In this document: piece by piece, positions 1 to 9,734 of the stretch
Numbering within the stretch: position 1 is the stretch's first letter
How the letters are laid out: every line of letters starts with the position of its first letter
Source: Paraburkholderia susongensis
Lineage (GTDB): Bacteria > Pseudomonadota > Gammaproteobacteria > Burkholderiales > Burkholderiaceae
NCBI RefSeq assembly: GCF_900177725.1
Contig: NZ_FXAT01000012.1
Location: 124,001-188,000, forward strand
DNA: 64,000 nucleotides
Reading direction: 5' to 3'
Notes under the pieces: generated by a model
Databases searched by the model: none
Told to the model about the DNA's origin: nothing
The model's input: the letters and a program-made list of their open reading frames with translations, nothing else
Translations under genes and position numbers: made by a program

Positions 1-2
1 AC

Positions 3-689
3 GCGTACAGCCTGCACTGGTATCGCGCGGCGTGGCACAGCTTCGTGTCGCCGGATGCGACCGACACGCTGTCGATGGGCGCCGCGCTCACCACGAGTCT
101 CATCGTCGCGTTCTCGACGATGCTCATCGCGACGCTCGTCTCGGTGCCCGCCGCGTATGCGCTCTCGCGCTACCGCTTTCGCGGCAAGCCCGTGGTCGAG
201 CAACTGGTCGCGCTGCCGCTCGTCTATCCGCTCGTGATGCTCGGCCTGTCGCTGCTGCTCGTCTTCAACGTGCTGCCGGTCGAACTCGGCATGGGCCGTC
301 TGATCGTCGCGCATGTGATTCTGGCGCTGCCGTTCACGGTGAAGAACTGCGCGGCTTCGGTCGCCTCGATCGGCCCGGAGTTCGAGGAAGCGGCCTGCGT
401 GATGGGTGCGAGCCCCGGCCGCGCGCTCATCGACGTGGTGCTGCCGCTGATGCGCCCCGGCATCCTCGCCGGCATGCTGTTCGCGTTCATCGTGTCGTTC
501 AACGAGTTCACGGTGACGTTCTTCCTGTACAGCATCGATACGATGACGCTGCCGGTGTGGCTCTACAGCCGCACGGTGTCGTCGCTCGACCCGACCGTGT
601 TCTGTTTCGCCGTCGTCATCGTCGCGATCGACTTCGCGCTGATCTGGCTGCTCGAAAAGCTGATCGGCGACGAAGGAGTCGCACTGTGA
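3..689 (+). CDS. ABC transporter permease, PotC/YdcV-like (5' partial)
   Basis: Inner-membrane permease of a spermidine/putrescine- or phosphonate-type ABC importer. The reading frame is open from the first bases of the window (AYSLHWYRAAWHSF precedes the first GTG at 45), so the gene begins upstream and is truncated by the window edge. Several hydrophobic segments are visible. The EAA-loop signature lies in the segment EEAACVMGASPGRALIDVVL followed by PLMRPGI, as expected for the site that contacts the ATPase. The PotA-like ATPase gene starts 67 bases downstream on the same strand, so the two probably share a transcript. The substrate cannot be read from the sequence. Confidence 0.88.
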   Translation, partial: AYSLHWYRAAWHSFVSPDATDTLSMGAALTTSLIVAFSTMLIATLVSVPAAYALSRYRFRGKPVVEQLVALPLVYPLVMLGLSLLLVFNVLPVELGMGRLIVAHVILALPFTVKNCAASVASIGPEFEEAACVMGASPGRALIDVVLPLMRPGILAGMLFAFIVSFNEFTVTFFLYSIDTMTLPVWLYSRTVSSLDPTVFCFAVVIVAIDFALIWLLEKLIGDEGVAL

Positions 690-756
690 GCACGCTGAGC
701 ACGCCAATGCGCGCTCACGCCCCGGCGCACACGACGCCCTTTCGCTGGAGCCTCTG

Positions 757-1863
<1,107 letters not shown>

Positions 1864-1977
1864 CATGCACTGACACGCGCTGACACGCACGCCGGCCGCC
1901 CGATGCCCCGAACGGCTCACGCACACATCACGCACACGCTTCACTTCAATAACGACGCTTTTCGACAGAGGAAGATC

Positions 1978-2814
1978 ATGAACCAGCGCCCCGCTTTCCA
2001 ACCGAATCGCCACGTGAAGCCCCGCCGCGGGTTCGCCACGCTCGCCGCGACGCTCGCGTTCACCGCACTCGGCGCGTTGTGCGCGCTGCCGTCGGCCGCG
2101 CATGCCGACGCGCTCGACGACATCGCGAAGTCCGGCACGGTGCGCATCGGCGTGTTCGAGGACTATCCGCCGTTCGGCTCGATCGGTCCGGACATGAAAC
2201 CGGTCGGCTATGACATCGACGTCGCGAACCTGATCGGCAAAGCACTCAACGCGAAGGTCGAACTCGTGCCCGTGACGGGTGACAACCGCATGGCGTATCT
2301 CGCCGACCACAAGGCCGACATGCTGCTGTCGGTCGGCCAGACACCCGAGCGCAAAAAGGTGATCGACTTCTCGCAGCCGTACGCGCCGTACTACCTCGCC
2401 GTGTTCGGCCCGAAATCGCTGCACGTGAAGAACGCCGCCGACCTCGCCGGCAAGTCGATCTCAGTCGCACGCGGCACGCTCGAAGATCTGAGCGTCACGA
2501 AAATCGCGCCGCCCACCGCGAACATCAAACGTTTCGACGATCCGAACGGCGCGATATCGGCGTTCCTGTCCGGTCAGGCACAGTTGATGGTGGTCGGCAA
2601 CGACGTCGGCGCGACGATTCTCGCGCGGCATCCCGCGAACGATCCGGAGCAGAAGTTTTCGCTCTTCAGCTCGCCCGATCACGTCGGCCTGAACAAGAAC
2701 GAGCCGCGCCTGAAGGCGAAGGTCGACGATACGATTGCCAAGGCCCGCAAGGACGGCACGATGAACGCGATTTCGCAGAAGTGGCTGCGCGCGCCGCTGC
2801 CGGCCGATCTCTGA
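1978..2814 (+). CDS. Amino-acid-type ABC transporter substrate-binding protein (SBP family 3)
   Basis: Periplasmic binding protein of 278 residues. The ATG at 1978 is chosen because GAGGAAG lies just upstream and translation then starts with an Arg/Lys-rich, hydrophobic signal peptide ending near SAAHADA. An upstream in-frame start at 1903 would put a long extension before the signal and is less likely. The mature protein begins DDIAKSGTVRIGVFEDYPPFG, the usual opening of family-3 binding proteins for polar amino acids and opines; VGYDIDVANLIGKAL and the SVGQTPERKKVIDFSQPY segment are also typical. It is followed by two permeases of the HisM/GlnP kind. The ligand is not determinable. Confidence 0.88.
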   Translation: MNQRPAFQPNRHVKPRRGFATLAATLAFTALGALCALPSAAHADALDDIAKSGTVRIGVFEDYPPFGSIGPDMKPVGYDIDVANLIGKALNAKVELVPVTGDNRMAYLADHKADMLLSVGQTPERKKVIDFSQPYAPYYLAVFGPKSLHVKNAADLAGKSISVARGTLEDLSVTKIAPPTANIKRFDDPNGAISAFLSGQAQLMVVGNDVGATILARHPANDPEQKFSLFSSPDHVGLNKNEPRLKAKVDDTIAKARKDGTMNAISQKWLRAPLPADL

Positions 2815-2834
2815 ACCTTGTTGCGCGAACCGCT

Positions 2835-2864
2835 GCGAAGTCCCTCTCGCGTGAGGGACTTCGC
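2835..2864 (+). other. Perfect 12-bp inverted repeat inside the transporter operon
   Basis: The arms GCGAAGTCCCTC and GAGGGACTTCGC are perfect complements around a 6-base loop. The element sits between the binding-protein stop and the first permease start and lacks a T-tract. A stem here could stabilise the 3' end of the binding-protein message, giving more binding protein than permease, a known pattern in ABC operons. The function is inferred. Confidence 0.6.
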
Positions 2865-2910
2865 GGCGAGCGGCCGCGCCGGAATCTGATCCTACGATGA
2901 GCACGAAGCC

Positions 2911-3690
2911 ATGACCTACACGTTCGATTTCAGCGGCTTCGGCCTCTACGCGGACATGCTCGTGCACGGCGCCGCCGTGACGCTCGGGCTCACGGCCGTG
3001 TCCACGCTGCTCGGCGGGCTCGTCGGCATCGCCGGTGCGAGCATCGCGGCGGCCGGGCCGAAATGGGCGCGCTGGCTGGTCGCGAGCTACGTCGAGCTGA
3101 TCCGCAACACGCCGTTCCTCGTGCAACTGTTCTTCGTGTTCTTCGGCTTGCCGAGCCTCGGCATTCATATCGACGAAGTGCAGGCCGCGATTCTCGCGAT
3201 GACGGTCAATCTCGGCGCGTACGCGACCGAGATCGTGCGCGCCGGCATCGACTCGATTCCGCGCGGCCAGGTGCAGGCGGCCCAGGCACTCGGCCTGCAC
3301 GGACGCCAGGTGTTCCGCCATGTCGTGCTGCCGCAGGCGCTCGCCAACGTGTTTCCCGCGCTGCTCGGCCAGGTGCTGATCGTGATGCTCGGCTCGGCCG
3401 TCGTCTCGCAGATCTCGGTGCCCGACCTGACCTATGCGGCGAACTTCATCCAGTCGCGCAACTTCCGCTCGTTCGAAAGCTACCTCATCATCACGGCGAC
3501 CTATCTGCTGATGTCGATCGTGCTGCGGCAACTGCTCAACCGCTTCGGCCGTGGTCTGTTCGCGGGCCGCGCGGCGCGCGGCAACAGTAACAACAGTAAC
3601 AGCGGCAGCAACGACAGCGGCAACGCGCCGCGCAACTGGCGCACTCGCCTGACGTGGCGCGGCGCGCGCACCCTGCCGACGGAGCACTGA
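2911..3690 (+). CDS. Polar amino acid ABC transporter permease (HisM/GlnP family)
   Basis: Inner-membrane permease of 259 residues with about five transmembrane helices. The hallmarks of the family are present: ELIRNTPFLVQLFFVFFGLP after the second helix, and the EAA-loop region with QVQAAQALGLHGRQVFRHVV then LPQAL. The last 35 residues are a low-complexity tail rich in Asn, Ser and Gly (encoded by repeated AACAGT/AACAGC triplets around 3580-3620). The stop is 2 bases before the start of the next permease, so the two are co-translated and probably form a heterodimeric channel for the family-3 binding protein upstream. Confidence 0.9.
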   Translation: MTYTFDFSGFGLYADMLVHGAAVTLGLTAVSTLLGGLVGIAGASIAAAGPKWARWLVASYVELIRNTPFLVQLFFVFFGLPSLGIHIDEVQAAILAMTVNLGAYATEIVRAGIDSIPRGQVQAAQALGLHGRQVFRHVVLPQALANVFPALLGQVLIVMLGSAVVSQISVPDLTYAANFIQSRNFRSFESYLIITATYLLMSIVLRQLLNRFGRGLFAGRAARGNSNNSNSGSNDSGNAPRNWRTRLTWRGARTLPTEH

Positions 3691-3692
3691 TC

Positions 3693-4346
3693 ATGGTCGA
3701 ATTCACGCTATGGGACATCGCCCGCAATCTGCTGCTCGCCGCGCGCTGGACGGTGCTGCTGTCGCTGATCGCGTTCGTCGGCGGCGGGATTGTCGGGCTC
3801 GTGCTGCTCGCGCTGCGCGTCTCGCCGATCGCGTGGCTGCGCCGCATCGTCGTGCTGTACGTCGAAGTGTTTCAGGGCACGCCGCTCCTGATGCAGCTCT
3901 TTCTCACGTTCTTCGGCCTGCCGCTCCTCGGTGTCGACGTCTCGCCGTGGGCCGCCGCGGCGGTCACGCTGACGCTCTACACGAGCGCGTATCTCGTCGA
4001 CATCTGGCGCGGCTGCGTCGAGGCGGTGCCGCGCGGCCAGTGGGCCGCGGGCGCGAGTCTAGGCATGACGTTCGGCCAGCAGCTGCGCTACATCGTCTGG
4101 CCGCAGGCGTTGAAGATCGCGGTCGCGCCGACGGTCGGTTTTCTCGTGCAGGTCGTGAAGAGCACCGCGCTCGCGTCGATCATCGGCTTCACCGAATTGA
4201 CGAAGACCGGCACGATGATTACCAACGCGGCGTTCCGCCCGTTCCCGATCTACGCGATGGTCGCGATGATCTACTTCGCGATGTGCTTCCCGTTGACCTG
4301 GTATGCGCGCGTGCTCGAAAAGCGTCAGAAGGTAGGACATCGCTGA
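3693..4346 (+). CDS. Polar amino acid ABC transporter permease (HisQ/GlnP family)
   Basis: Second inner-membrane permease of the pair, 217 residues from the ATG at 3693; a longer frame from 3654 would overlap the previous gene and is not preferred. It has the family segment VEVFQGTPLLMQLFLTFFGL and the EAA-loop region PRGQWAAGASLGMTFGQQLR followed by YIVWPQALK. The gene ends 9 bases before the stop of a convergent cytochrome c gene, so no dedicated family ATPase follows. The partner ATPase is either the PotA-like protein at 757-1863 or one encoded elsewhere. Confidence 0.9.
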   Translation: MVEFTLWDIARNLLLAARWTVLLSLIAFVGGGIVGLVLLALRVSPIAWLRRIVVLYVEVFQGTPLLMQLFLTFFGLPLLGVDVSPWAAAAVTLTLYTSAYLVDIWRGCVEAVPRGQWAAGASLGMTFGQQLRYIVWPQALKIAVAPTVGFLVQVVKSTALASIIGFTELTKTGTMITNAAFRPFPIYAMVAMIYFAMCFPLTWYARVLEKRQKVGHR

Positions 4347-4355
4347 AGTCGACGG

Positions 4356-5672
4356 TCATCGCGCCGCCTGCGTCGACTGGCGCAGCTTCGCGACCTCGGC
4401 CGCGCCGACCGCCGGCGCGCCGTTGTTCCAGCCGGCGCGCACGAAGCTCAGCACGTCGGCGATCTGCTGGTCGTCGAGCACGGCCGCGAAGCCCGGCATT
4501 GGGAACGGCGACGGCACGCCGTTGATGACGAGATCGCCCGTGCCATTCAGCGTGACGTTGATCAGCGACGACGCATCCTTCGCGAGCACGTTCGGATTGC
4601 CCGCGAGCGGCGCGAGCATCGGCGCGAAGCCTTGTCCGCCAGCGCCGTGGCAATGCATGCAATACGCGGTGTAGACGCGCGCGCCGGCATCGTTCGCGGG
4701 ACGATCGAGCGATACCTTCGTCGCCTTCGGATCGTACGTGTACGGCGGCGCGCCGTTGCCGCCCACCGACGGCAGCGACTTCAGATACGTCGCGACCGCC
4801 GCGACGTCGGTGTCGCTCATGCCCTGCGTGCTGTTGTTGATGACGCTCGTCATCGAGCCGAACGCCGACGCATGGCGATTCGCACCGGTCTTCAGGAAGG
4901 TACGCAGATCTTCGTCGCTCCAGCGCCCGAGCCCCGCGTTGTGCTCGCCGGTCAGGTTCGCGGCGAACCAGCCGTCGAGCGGCGCGCCACTCAGAAAGGC
5001 GCTGCCGCTTTCGTCGAGCGCGCTCTCCTGGAACGCGACGCCGCGTGGCGTATGACACGAGCCGCAGTGCCCGAGTCCCTGCACCAGATACGCGCCGCGA
5101 TTCCAGGCGGCGTCCTTGCCCGGTTTGTCGCGATACGCGCCCTTCTCCAGAAACGCCATGTTCCAGAGCTTGAGCGGCCAGCGCATATTCAACGGCCATT
5201 TGATGTCAGGCTCGCGATTCGCCTGCTGCACGGGCGTGACGCCGTGCATGAAAAACGCGTAGAGCGCCTTCACGTCGTCGTCGTTGACCTTCGCGTAGGA
5301 CGGATACGGCATCGCCGGGTACAGGTTGTGGCCGTCCTTCGCGACGCCTTCGCGCAGCGCCTGCGCGAACTCCGCCTCGGTATAGCCGCCGATGCCGGTC
5401 TGCGCGTCGGGCGTGATGTTGGTCGTGTAGATGCGGCCCATCGGCGTGTTCATCGGCAGACCGCCCGCGAACGGCTTGCCTTTTGGCGCCGTGTGGCAGG
5501 CCGCGCAATCGCCGAGCTGCGCGAGATAGGCACCGCGTTGCACGAGCGACTGATCGGCCGCCGGAGTTGCCGCCGAGTTTGCTGCCAGAGTTGCGGCATC
5601 AGCCGGTCCTTGCGCGATGAACGGCAACGCAACGCACAACGCTGCGCCGAGACCCTTCAGAGTGGTTTTCAT
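4356..5672 (-). CDS. Tri-haem cytochrome c subunit of a molybdenum aldehyde/alcohol dehydrogenase
   Basis: Periplasmic electron-transfer subunit of 438 residues. The start at 5672 is preferred because GCAGGAG precedes it and a signal peptide follows at once (MKTTLKGLGAALCVALPFIA to about ADAA). Three CxxCH haem c sites are visible: CAACH, CGSCH and CMHCH, the arrangement of the cytochrome subunits of membrane-associated alcohol and aldehyde dehydrogenases. It lies just downstream of the Mo subunit on the same strand, so electrons probably pass from 2Fe-2S centres through this protein to the quinone pool or an oxidase. The substrate is unknown. Confidence 0.9.
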   Translation of the reverse strand: MKTTLKGLGAALCVALPFIAQGPADAATLAANSAATPAADQSLVQRGAYLAQLGDCAACHTAPKGKPFAGGLPMNTPMGRIYTTNITPDAQTGIGGYTEAEFAQALREGVAKDGHNLYPAMPYPSYAKVNDDDVKALYAFFMHGVTPVQQANREPDIKWPLNMRWPLKLWNMAFLEKGAYRDKPGKDAAWNRGAYLVQGLGHCGSCHTPRGVAFQESALDESGSAFLSGAPLDGWFAANLTGEHNAGLGRWSDEDLRTFLKTGANRHASAFGSMTSVINNSTQGMSDTDVAAVATYLKSLPSVGGNGAPPYTYDPKATKVSLDRPANDAGARVYTAYCMHCHGAGGQGFAPMLAPLAGNPNVLAKDASSLINVTLNGTGDLVINGVPSPFPMPGFAAVLDDQQIADVLSFVRAGWNNGAPAVGAAEVAKLRQSTQAAR

Positions 5673-5689
5673 ATCCGGGCTCCTGCGCC

Positions 5690-7951
5690 TCACGCGCTGT
5701 GCAGTTGACGGCCAACCGGCAATTGCCGCAGCCGCTTGCCGGTGGCCGCGTAGATCGCATTGGTCAGCGCGGGCGCGAGCGCCGCCGTGCCCGGCTCGCC
5801 GATGCCGCCGGGCGCTTCGCCGCTCTTCACGATGTGCACCTCGATAGGCGGCGTCTCGTTGATGCGCAGCATCCGGTAGTCCGTGAAGTTGTTCTGCTCG
5901 ACGCGGCCGTCCTTGATCGTGATCTCGCTATAAAGCGCCGCCGTGATGCCGAAGATGATGCCGCCCTGCACCTGCGCTTCGATCGTGTTCGGGTTGACGA
6001 CCATCCCGCAATCGACCGCGCAGGTGATGCGCTCGACGGCCACTTCGCCCTGATCGACGGCGACGTCGACGACGATCGAAAAGAAGCTGCCGAACGCATG
6101 CATGACCGAGACGCCGCGTCCTTGCCCCTGGGGCAAGGCGCTGCCCCAGTTCGCGGCCTGCGCGGCGGTGTTGAGCACGTTCAGCGCGCGCGGTGATTTG
6201 CCGAGCAGGCTGCGCCGGTACTGGACCGGATCGATCTTCGCGTGCGCGGCGAGTTCGTCGATGAAGCTCTCCACGACGAACGTGCCGCGCGTCGGTCCGA
6301 CGCCGCGCCAGAACGCGGTGGGCACCGCATGCGGCTCCTCGCGCACGTAGTCGACCAACTGGTTCGGCAGGTCGTAAGGCAGATCGGCGGCCACTTCCAC
6401 CGCGTCGGGGTCGAGCCCATTTTTGAACGCGGGCGGCGCGAAGCGCGCCATGATCGACGAACCGGCGATACGGTGCTGCCACGCGAGCGGCTTGCCGTTC
6501 GCGTCGAGCCCGGCCGAGATCGTGTCGTAGTAGTACGGCCGGTACATGTCGTGCTGGATGTCTTCCTCGCGCGTCCACAGCACCTTGACCGGCGACGACA
6601 CCTGTTTGCCGACCTTGACCGCCTGCCTGACCATATCGGTTTCGAGGCGCCGCCCGAAGCCGCCGCCGATCAGATGGTTGTGCACGATGATCTTGTCCGC
6701 GGGCAGGCCCGTGACAGCCACCGCCGCATCGACGACGCGCGTCGGCACCTGCGAGCCGAGCCAGATTTCGCATGCGTCGGCGCGCACGTGGACCGTGCAG
6801 TTGATCGGCTCCATCGTCGCGTGCGCGAGAAACGGCTGCTGGTACACGGCATCGACGCGCGTCTTCGCGTCGGAGAACGCGCGGCCCACGTCGCCTTCCT
6901 TGCGCGCGACCGCGCCGTTGCGTTGCGACGCCGCCGCGAGATCGCCGACGATCGTCTTCATCGACACCTGCGCACCCGCGCCTTCGTTCCACTTGATGTC
7001 GAGCGCCTGCACGCCGCGCTTCGCGGCCCACGTGTGATCGCCGATCACCGCGACCGCGTTGTCGAGCTTGATGATCTCGCGCACGCCGGGGATCGTCTTC
7101 GCATGCGTATCGTCGACGCTCGCCAGCGTGCCGCCGAACACCGGGCAGTTCGCGATCGCCGCGTAGACCATGCCGGGCAAGCGCACGTCGAGCCCGAAGA
7201 GCGCGGTGCCATCCACCTTCTCGGGCGAATCGAGGCGCTTCACCGGCGTGCCGATCAGTTTGAAATCTTTCGGGTCCTTGAGCGGCACGTTCTGCGGCAC
7301 GGGCAGCGCGGACGCGGCCTGCGCGAGCTGGCCGTAGCTCGCGCTGCGATTGCTGGCCGCGTGGATCACCTGGCCCGCCTGCGCATGGCAAGTGGCCGGA
7401 TCGACTTGCCACTGCTGCGCGGCCGCGTTGACGAGCATCACGCGCGCGGTCGCGCCCGCGCGTCGCATCGGCTCCCACGCGAAGCGGATCGACGTCGAGC
7501 CGCCCGTGAGCTGGCCGCCGAGCAGCGGATCCATGAAGAGCTTTTCGTTGGGCGGCGCGTGATCGAGCGTGACCGCGTCGAGCGGCACTTCGAGTTCTTC
7601 GGCGATCAGCATCGGGATCGACGTGTAGACGCCCTGGCCCATCTCCACCTTGGGCATCACGAGCGTCACCTTGCCCGCGGTATCGATCTGGATGAAGGCG
7701 TTCGGCGCGAACACGCCGCTTTGCTGCGCCTCATCGGCATCGCCGCCGATCACGCTCTTGCCGGTCTTCTGATCCTGGCTGGAAGCCGGCAGGCTGAAGC
7801 CGAGCAGCAGACCGCCGCCGGCTGCCGAGCCAACCGTCACGACCGTCACGCCGAATTTCAGAAAGCCGCGCCGCGAGATGCCGTGCGCGTTGTTCGCTTG
7901 CGCGTTCGACGGCCGCGCGCCGTTCTGTGCATCGAGCAATCCCCGGGACAT
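5690..7951 (-). CDS. Xanthine-dehydrogenase-family molybdopterin subunit with Tat signal (IorB/AldH-like)
   Basis: Large catalytic subunit of 753 residues. A twin-arginine signal is visible near residues 27-50 (SRRGFLKFGVTVVTVGSAAG), so the folded Mo-cofactor protein is exported. Family features include HNHLIGGGFGRRLETD, PTAFWRGVGPTRG and the C-terminal glutamate region GGIGEPGTAALAPALTNAIY, which holds the catalytic Glu of this family. The product most resembles isoquinoline 1-oxidoreductase beta subunits and membrane-associated aldehyde dehydrogenases that use a small 2Fe-2S protein and a cytochrome c. Its start is 1 base after the stop of the 2Fe-2S gene, so translation is coupled. Confidence 0.92.
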   Translation of the reverse strand: MSRGLLDAQNGARPSNAQANNAHGISRRGFLKFGVTVVTVGSAAGGGLLLGFSLPASSQDQKTGKSVIGGDADEAQQSGVFAPNAFIQIDTAGKVTLVMPKVEMGQGVYTSIPMLIAEELEVPLDAVTLDHAPPNEKLFMDPLLGGQLTGGSTSIRFAWEPMRRAGATARVMLVNAAAQQWQVDPATCHAQAGQVIHAASNRSASYGQLAQAASALPVPQNVPLKDPKDFKLIGTPVKRLDSPEKVDGTALFGLDVRLPGMVYAAIANCPVFGGTLASVDDTHAKTIPGVREIIKLDNAVAVIGDHTWAAKRGVQALDIKWNEGAGAQVSMKTIVGDLAAASQRNGAVARKEGDVGRAFSDAKTRVDAVYQQPFLAHATMEPINCTVHVRADACEIWLGSQVPTRVVDAAVAVTGLPADKIIVHNHLIGGGFGRRLETDMVRQAVKVGKQVSSPVKVLWTREEDIQHDMYRPYYYDTISAGLDANGKPLAWQHRIAGSSIMARFAPPAFKNGLDPDAVEVAADLPYDLPNQLVDYVREEPHAVPTAFWRGVGPTRGTFVVESFIDELAAHAKIDPVQYRRSLLGKSPRALNVLNTAAQAANWGSALPQGQGRGVSVMHAFGSFFSIVVDVAVDQGEVAVERITCAVDCGMVVNPNTIEAQVQGGIIFGITAALYSEITIKDGRVEQNNFTDYRMLRINETPPIEVHIVKSGEAPGGIGEPGTAALAPALTNAIYAATGKRLRQLPVGRQLHSA

Positions 7952-7952
7952 G

Positions 7953-8408
7953 TCAGGCCTCCTTCGCGGCGTGCCTGATCGCCGCGCGGATGCGGTTGTA
8001 CGTCCCGCAGCGGCAGATGTTGCCGGCCATCGCGGCGTCGATGTCGGCGTCGCTCGGATTGGGGTTGCGCGCGAGCAGCGACGCCGCCGACATCACCTGC
8101 CCCGACTGACAGTAGCCGCACTGCACGACGTCGAGTGCGCGCCAGGCCTCCTGCACTTTCTGCCCCACGGGTGTGCCGCCGACTGCTTCGATCGTGACGA
8201 CCTTGCGGTCGCCGACCGCCGCCGCCGGCAATACGCACGAGCGCACCGCGACGCCGTCGAGATGCACGGTGCATGCGCCGCATTGCGCGATGCCGCAACC
8301 GAACTTGGTGCCGGTCAGGCCGACGAGATCGCGCAGCACCCACAGCAAAGGCATGTCGGGTGGTGCATCGACGGTATGGCTTTGGCCGTTGATATTGAAC
8401 GTTGTCAT
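7953..8408 (-). CDS. 2Fe-2S subunit of molybdenum aldehyde/alcohol dehydrogenase (IorA-like)
   Basis: Small iron-sulfur subunit of 151 residues and first gene of the three-gene operon. The ATG at 8408 matches the normal family start (MTTFNINGQSHTVD); the longer frame to 8501 is not conserved-looking. The N-terminal plant-ferredoxin-type cluster is CGIAQCGACTVHLDG with a later Cys in VRSC, and the C-terminal cluster is CGYCQSGQ with ICRCGTY. It has no signal of its own and is presumably exported with the Tat-bearing Mo subunit. It accepts electrons from the Mo centre. Confidence 0.93.
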   Translation of the reverse strand: MTTFNINGQSHTVDAPPDMPLLWVLRDLVGLTGTKFGCGIAQCGACTVHLDGVAVRSCVLPAAAVGDRKVVTIEAVGGTPVGQKVQEAWRALDVVQCGYCQSGQVMSAASLLARNPNPSDADIDAAMAGNICRCGTYNRIRAAIRHAAKEA

Positions 8409-8775
8409 ACGCGGCTCCGGGTGGGATTTATTGTGGGGTCCTGGCTGTTTAGACAGCGGCGTCGCATCAGAACGCGAAAGCTTGCCGGGTTTGTTCAGCA
8501 TGCCGCGCTAATCACGCAATGCGAGACGGCTTGGGTCGAGCGATTGAGTCAAGCGAGCGTCGCTGGCAGTCCGGCTGATTGTAGTCGTGGAAAAGGAAGT
8601 TCGCCTTGTAGGTGTACAGGGTACGCGTCCCGACGTTTGGTAACGGGATGCAAATCAATGCGTTACCATCGACGCATCAGCCCGTTAGCCTGACGGGCAG
8701 GAGCCGGCGCGTTATCTTGCGACTTGGGTCGCGGCGCGCGATTCCGGCAAGTCACCCGATCCGAAGGAGCCGCAG
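8409..8775. promoter_or_regulatory. Divergent intergenic region with an 8-bp inverted repeat
   Basis: The 367 bases separate the dehydrogenase operon (-) from the small unknown gene at 8776 (+). A perfect inverted repeat TGGTAACG (8638-8645) and CGTTACCA (8661-8668) with 15 bases between looks like a dimeric repressor or activator site. No regulator gene is adjacent. Promoter boxes were not convincing. Confidence 0.45.
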
Positions 8776-9174
8776 ATGAACGACCCGCAATGCACTCAAT
8801 TCCTCTCGGACATTCGCAAGCCGCTGCTTGCGCTGCACAAGGCAATTCTCGATCACGAGCGCGTAGCCTACGAAAAGGAATTCGGCCCGGTGACGCCAGC
8901 GGCATTTCTGCAGGTGCTTATCAACGGCTCGGGGTTTCGCTGGCTCACGCCGCTTTCGACGGTGATTGCGAGCGTCGACGAAATTCTCGACGACGAGGAA
9001 GCCGATGCAGGCGACCGCCTCGCGGCGGCCGAAGCCGTCGTGGGCCTCTTCTCGGCCGATCAGCCGAACAACAGCTTCCTGCCGCGTTATCTGCCGCTGC
9101 TGCAGGCTGATCCGGCGATCCTGCATCACCACGGCCAGGTGTCGCAGTTGCTGCGTGACGTGCAGGTGAAATAG
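8776..9174 (+). CDS. Small conserved-looking hypothetical protein
   Basis: I do not recognise a named domain in this 132-residue protein. The gene is supported by a good ribosome site (GAAGGAG 9 bases before the ATG), by strong third-position GC bias, and by a globular, soluble composition. It has no signal or membrane segment. The protein looks mostly alpha-helical, with a histidine-containing start (LLALHKAILDHERVAYEKEF), an acidic segment near residues 68-80, and FLPRYLPLL near 100. It stands alone, between a divergent dehydrogenase operon and a 560-base gap. It may be a Burkholderiaceae-specific stress or housekeeping protein, but nothing here shows that. Confidence 0.75.
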   Translation: MNDPQCTQFLSDIRKPLLALHKAILDHERVAYEKEFGPVTPAAFLQVLINGSGFRWLTPLSTVIASVDEILDDEEADAGDRLAAAEAVVGLFSADQPNNSFLPRYLPLLQADPAILHHHGQVSQLLRDVQVK

Positions 9175-9734
9175 ACCGGGCCGCAGCGGCGTGCTTGCGT
9201 TGAGTGGCGCGTTGAATTGTGCGTTGATTCGCGTGAGAGCGGTACGCCGCCGGCTCCCGTACTTCCTCACCATTGAAGAAATGGCTGCGGGTCGATCATG
9301 CGCCGTTCATTGGGGCACGGCCATCGCTCGCGAGTGACGTATGAGTGATGGATGACCTCGATCTACATCTGCCACCAGCACGAATACCCCTTTGTTTGAA
9401 GGCCGTTCGTACCCGGCGCGTAAGAATGCGGGCGAGCGGCATTGCGTTTGCGTCGATCGAATGCCTTCTCGCATGAACCGCCACGCCATTACCTGGCTTT
9501 GCTGACTAAAACAGAGATGAGACAAAGGTGAGCTTTTGCGGGATGTGCCTGGATCGTGCAACGACAAGCGGCTTGACGCGCGTCGCACCCGCTTCGCAGG
9601 CTTGCCGATGCAAGCGGATTTTCGCTGCGATACGTGAACGCCAATCATTGCGAGGCACGAAGCGATGCACGAAAATGCGCCGCGAGCGATTGCCGCCGCG
9701 GCGCCCAGACGATCGGCGCGGAGAGCGCCCGAGC
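9175..9734. other. 560-base intergenic region, no gene seen
   Basis: This lies between the end of the small unknown gene (+) and the end of the LysM lipoprotein gene (-), so it holds the 3' ends of two convergent units. The open frames in it lack ribosome sites and family features. No clear hairpin with a T-tract was found. Confidence 0.5.
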
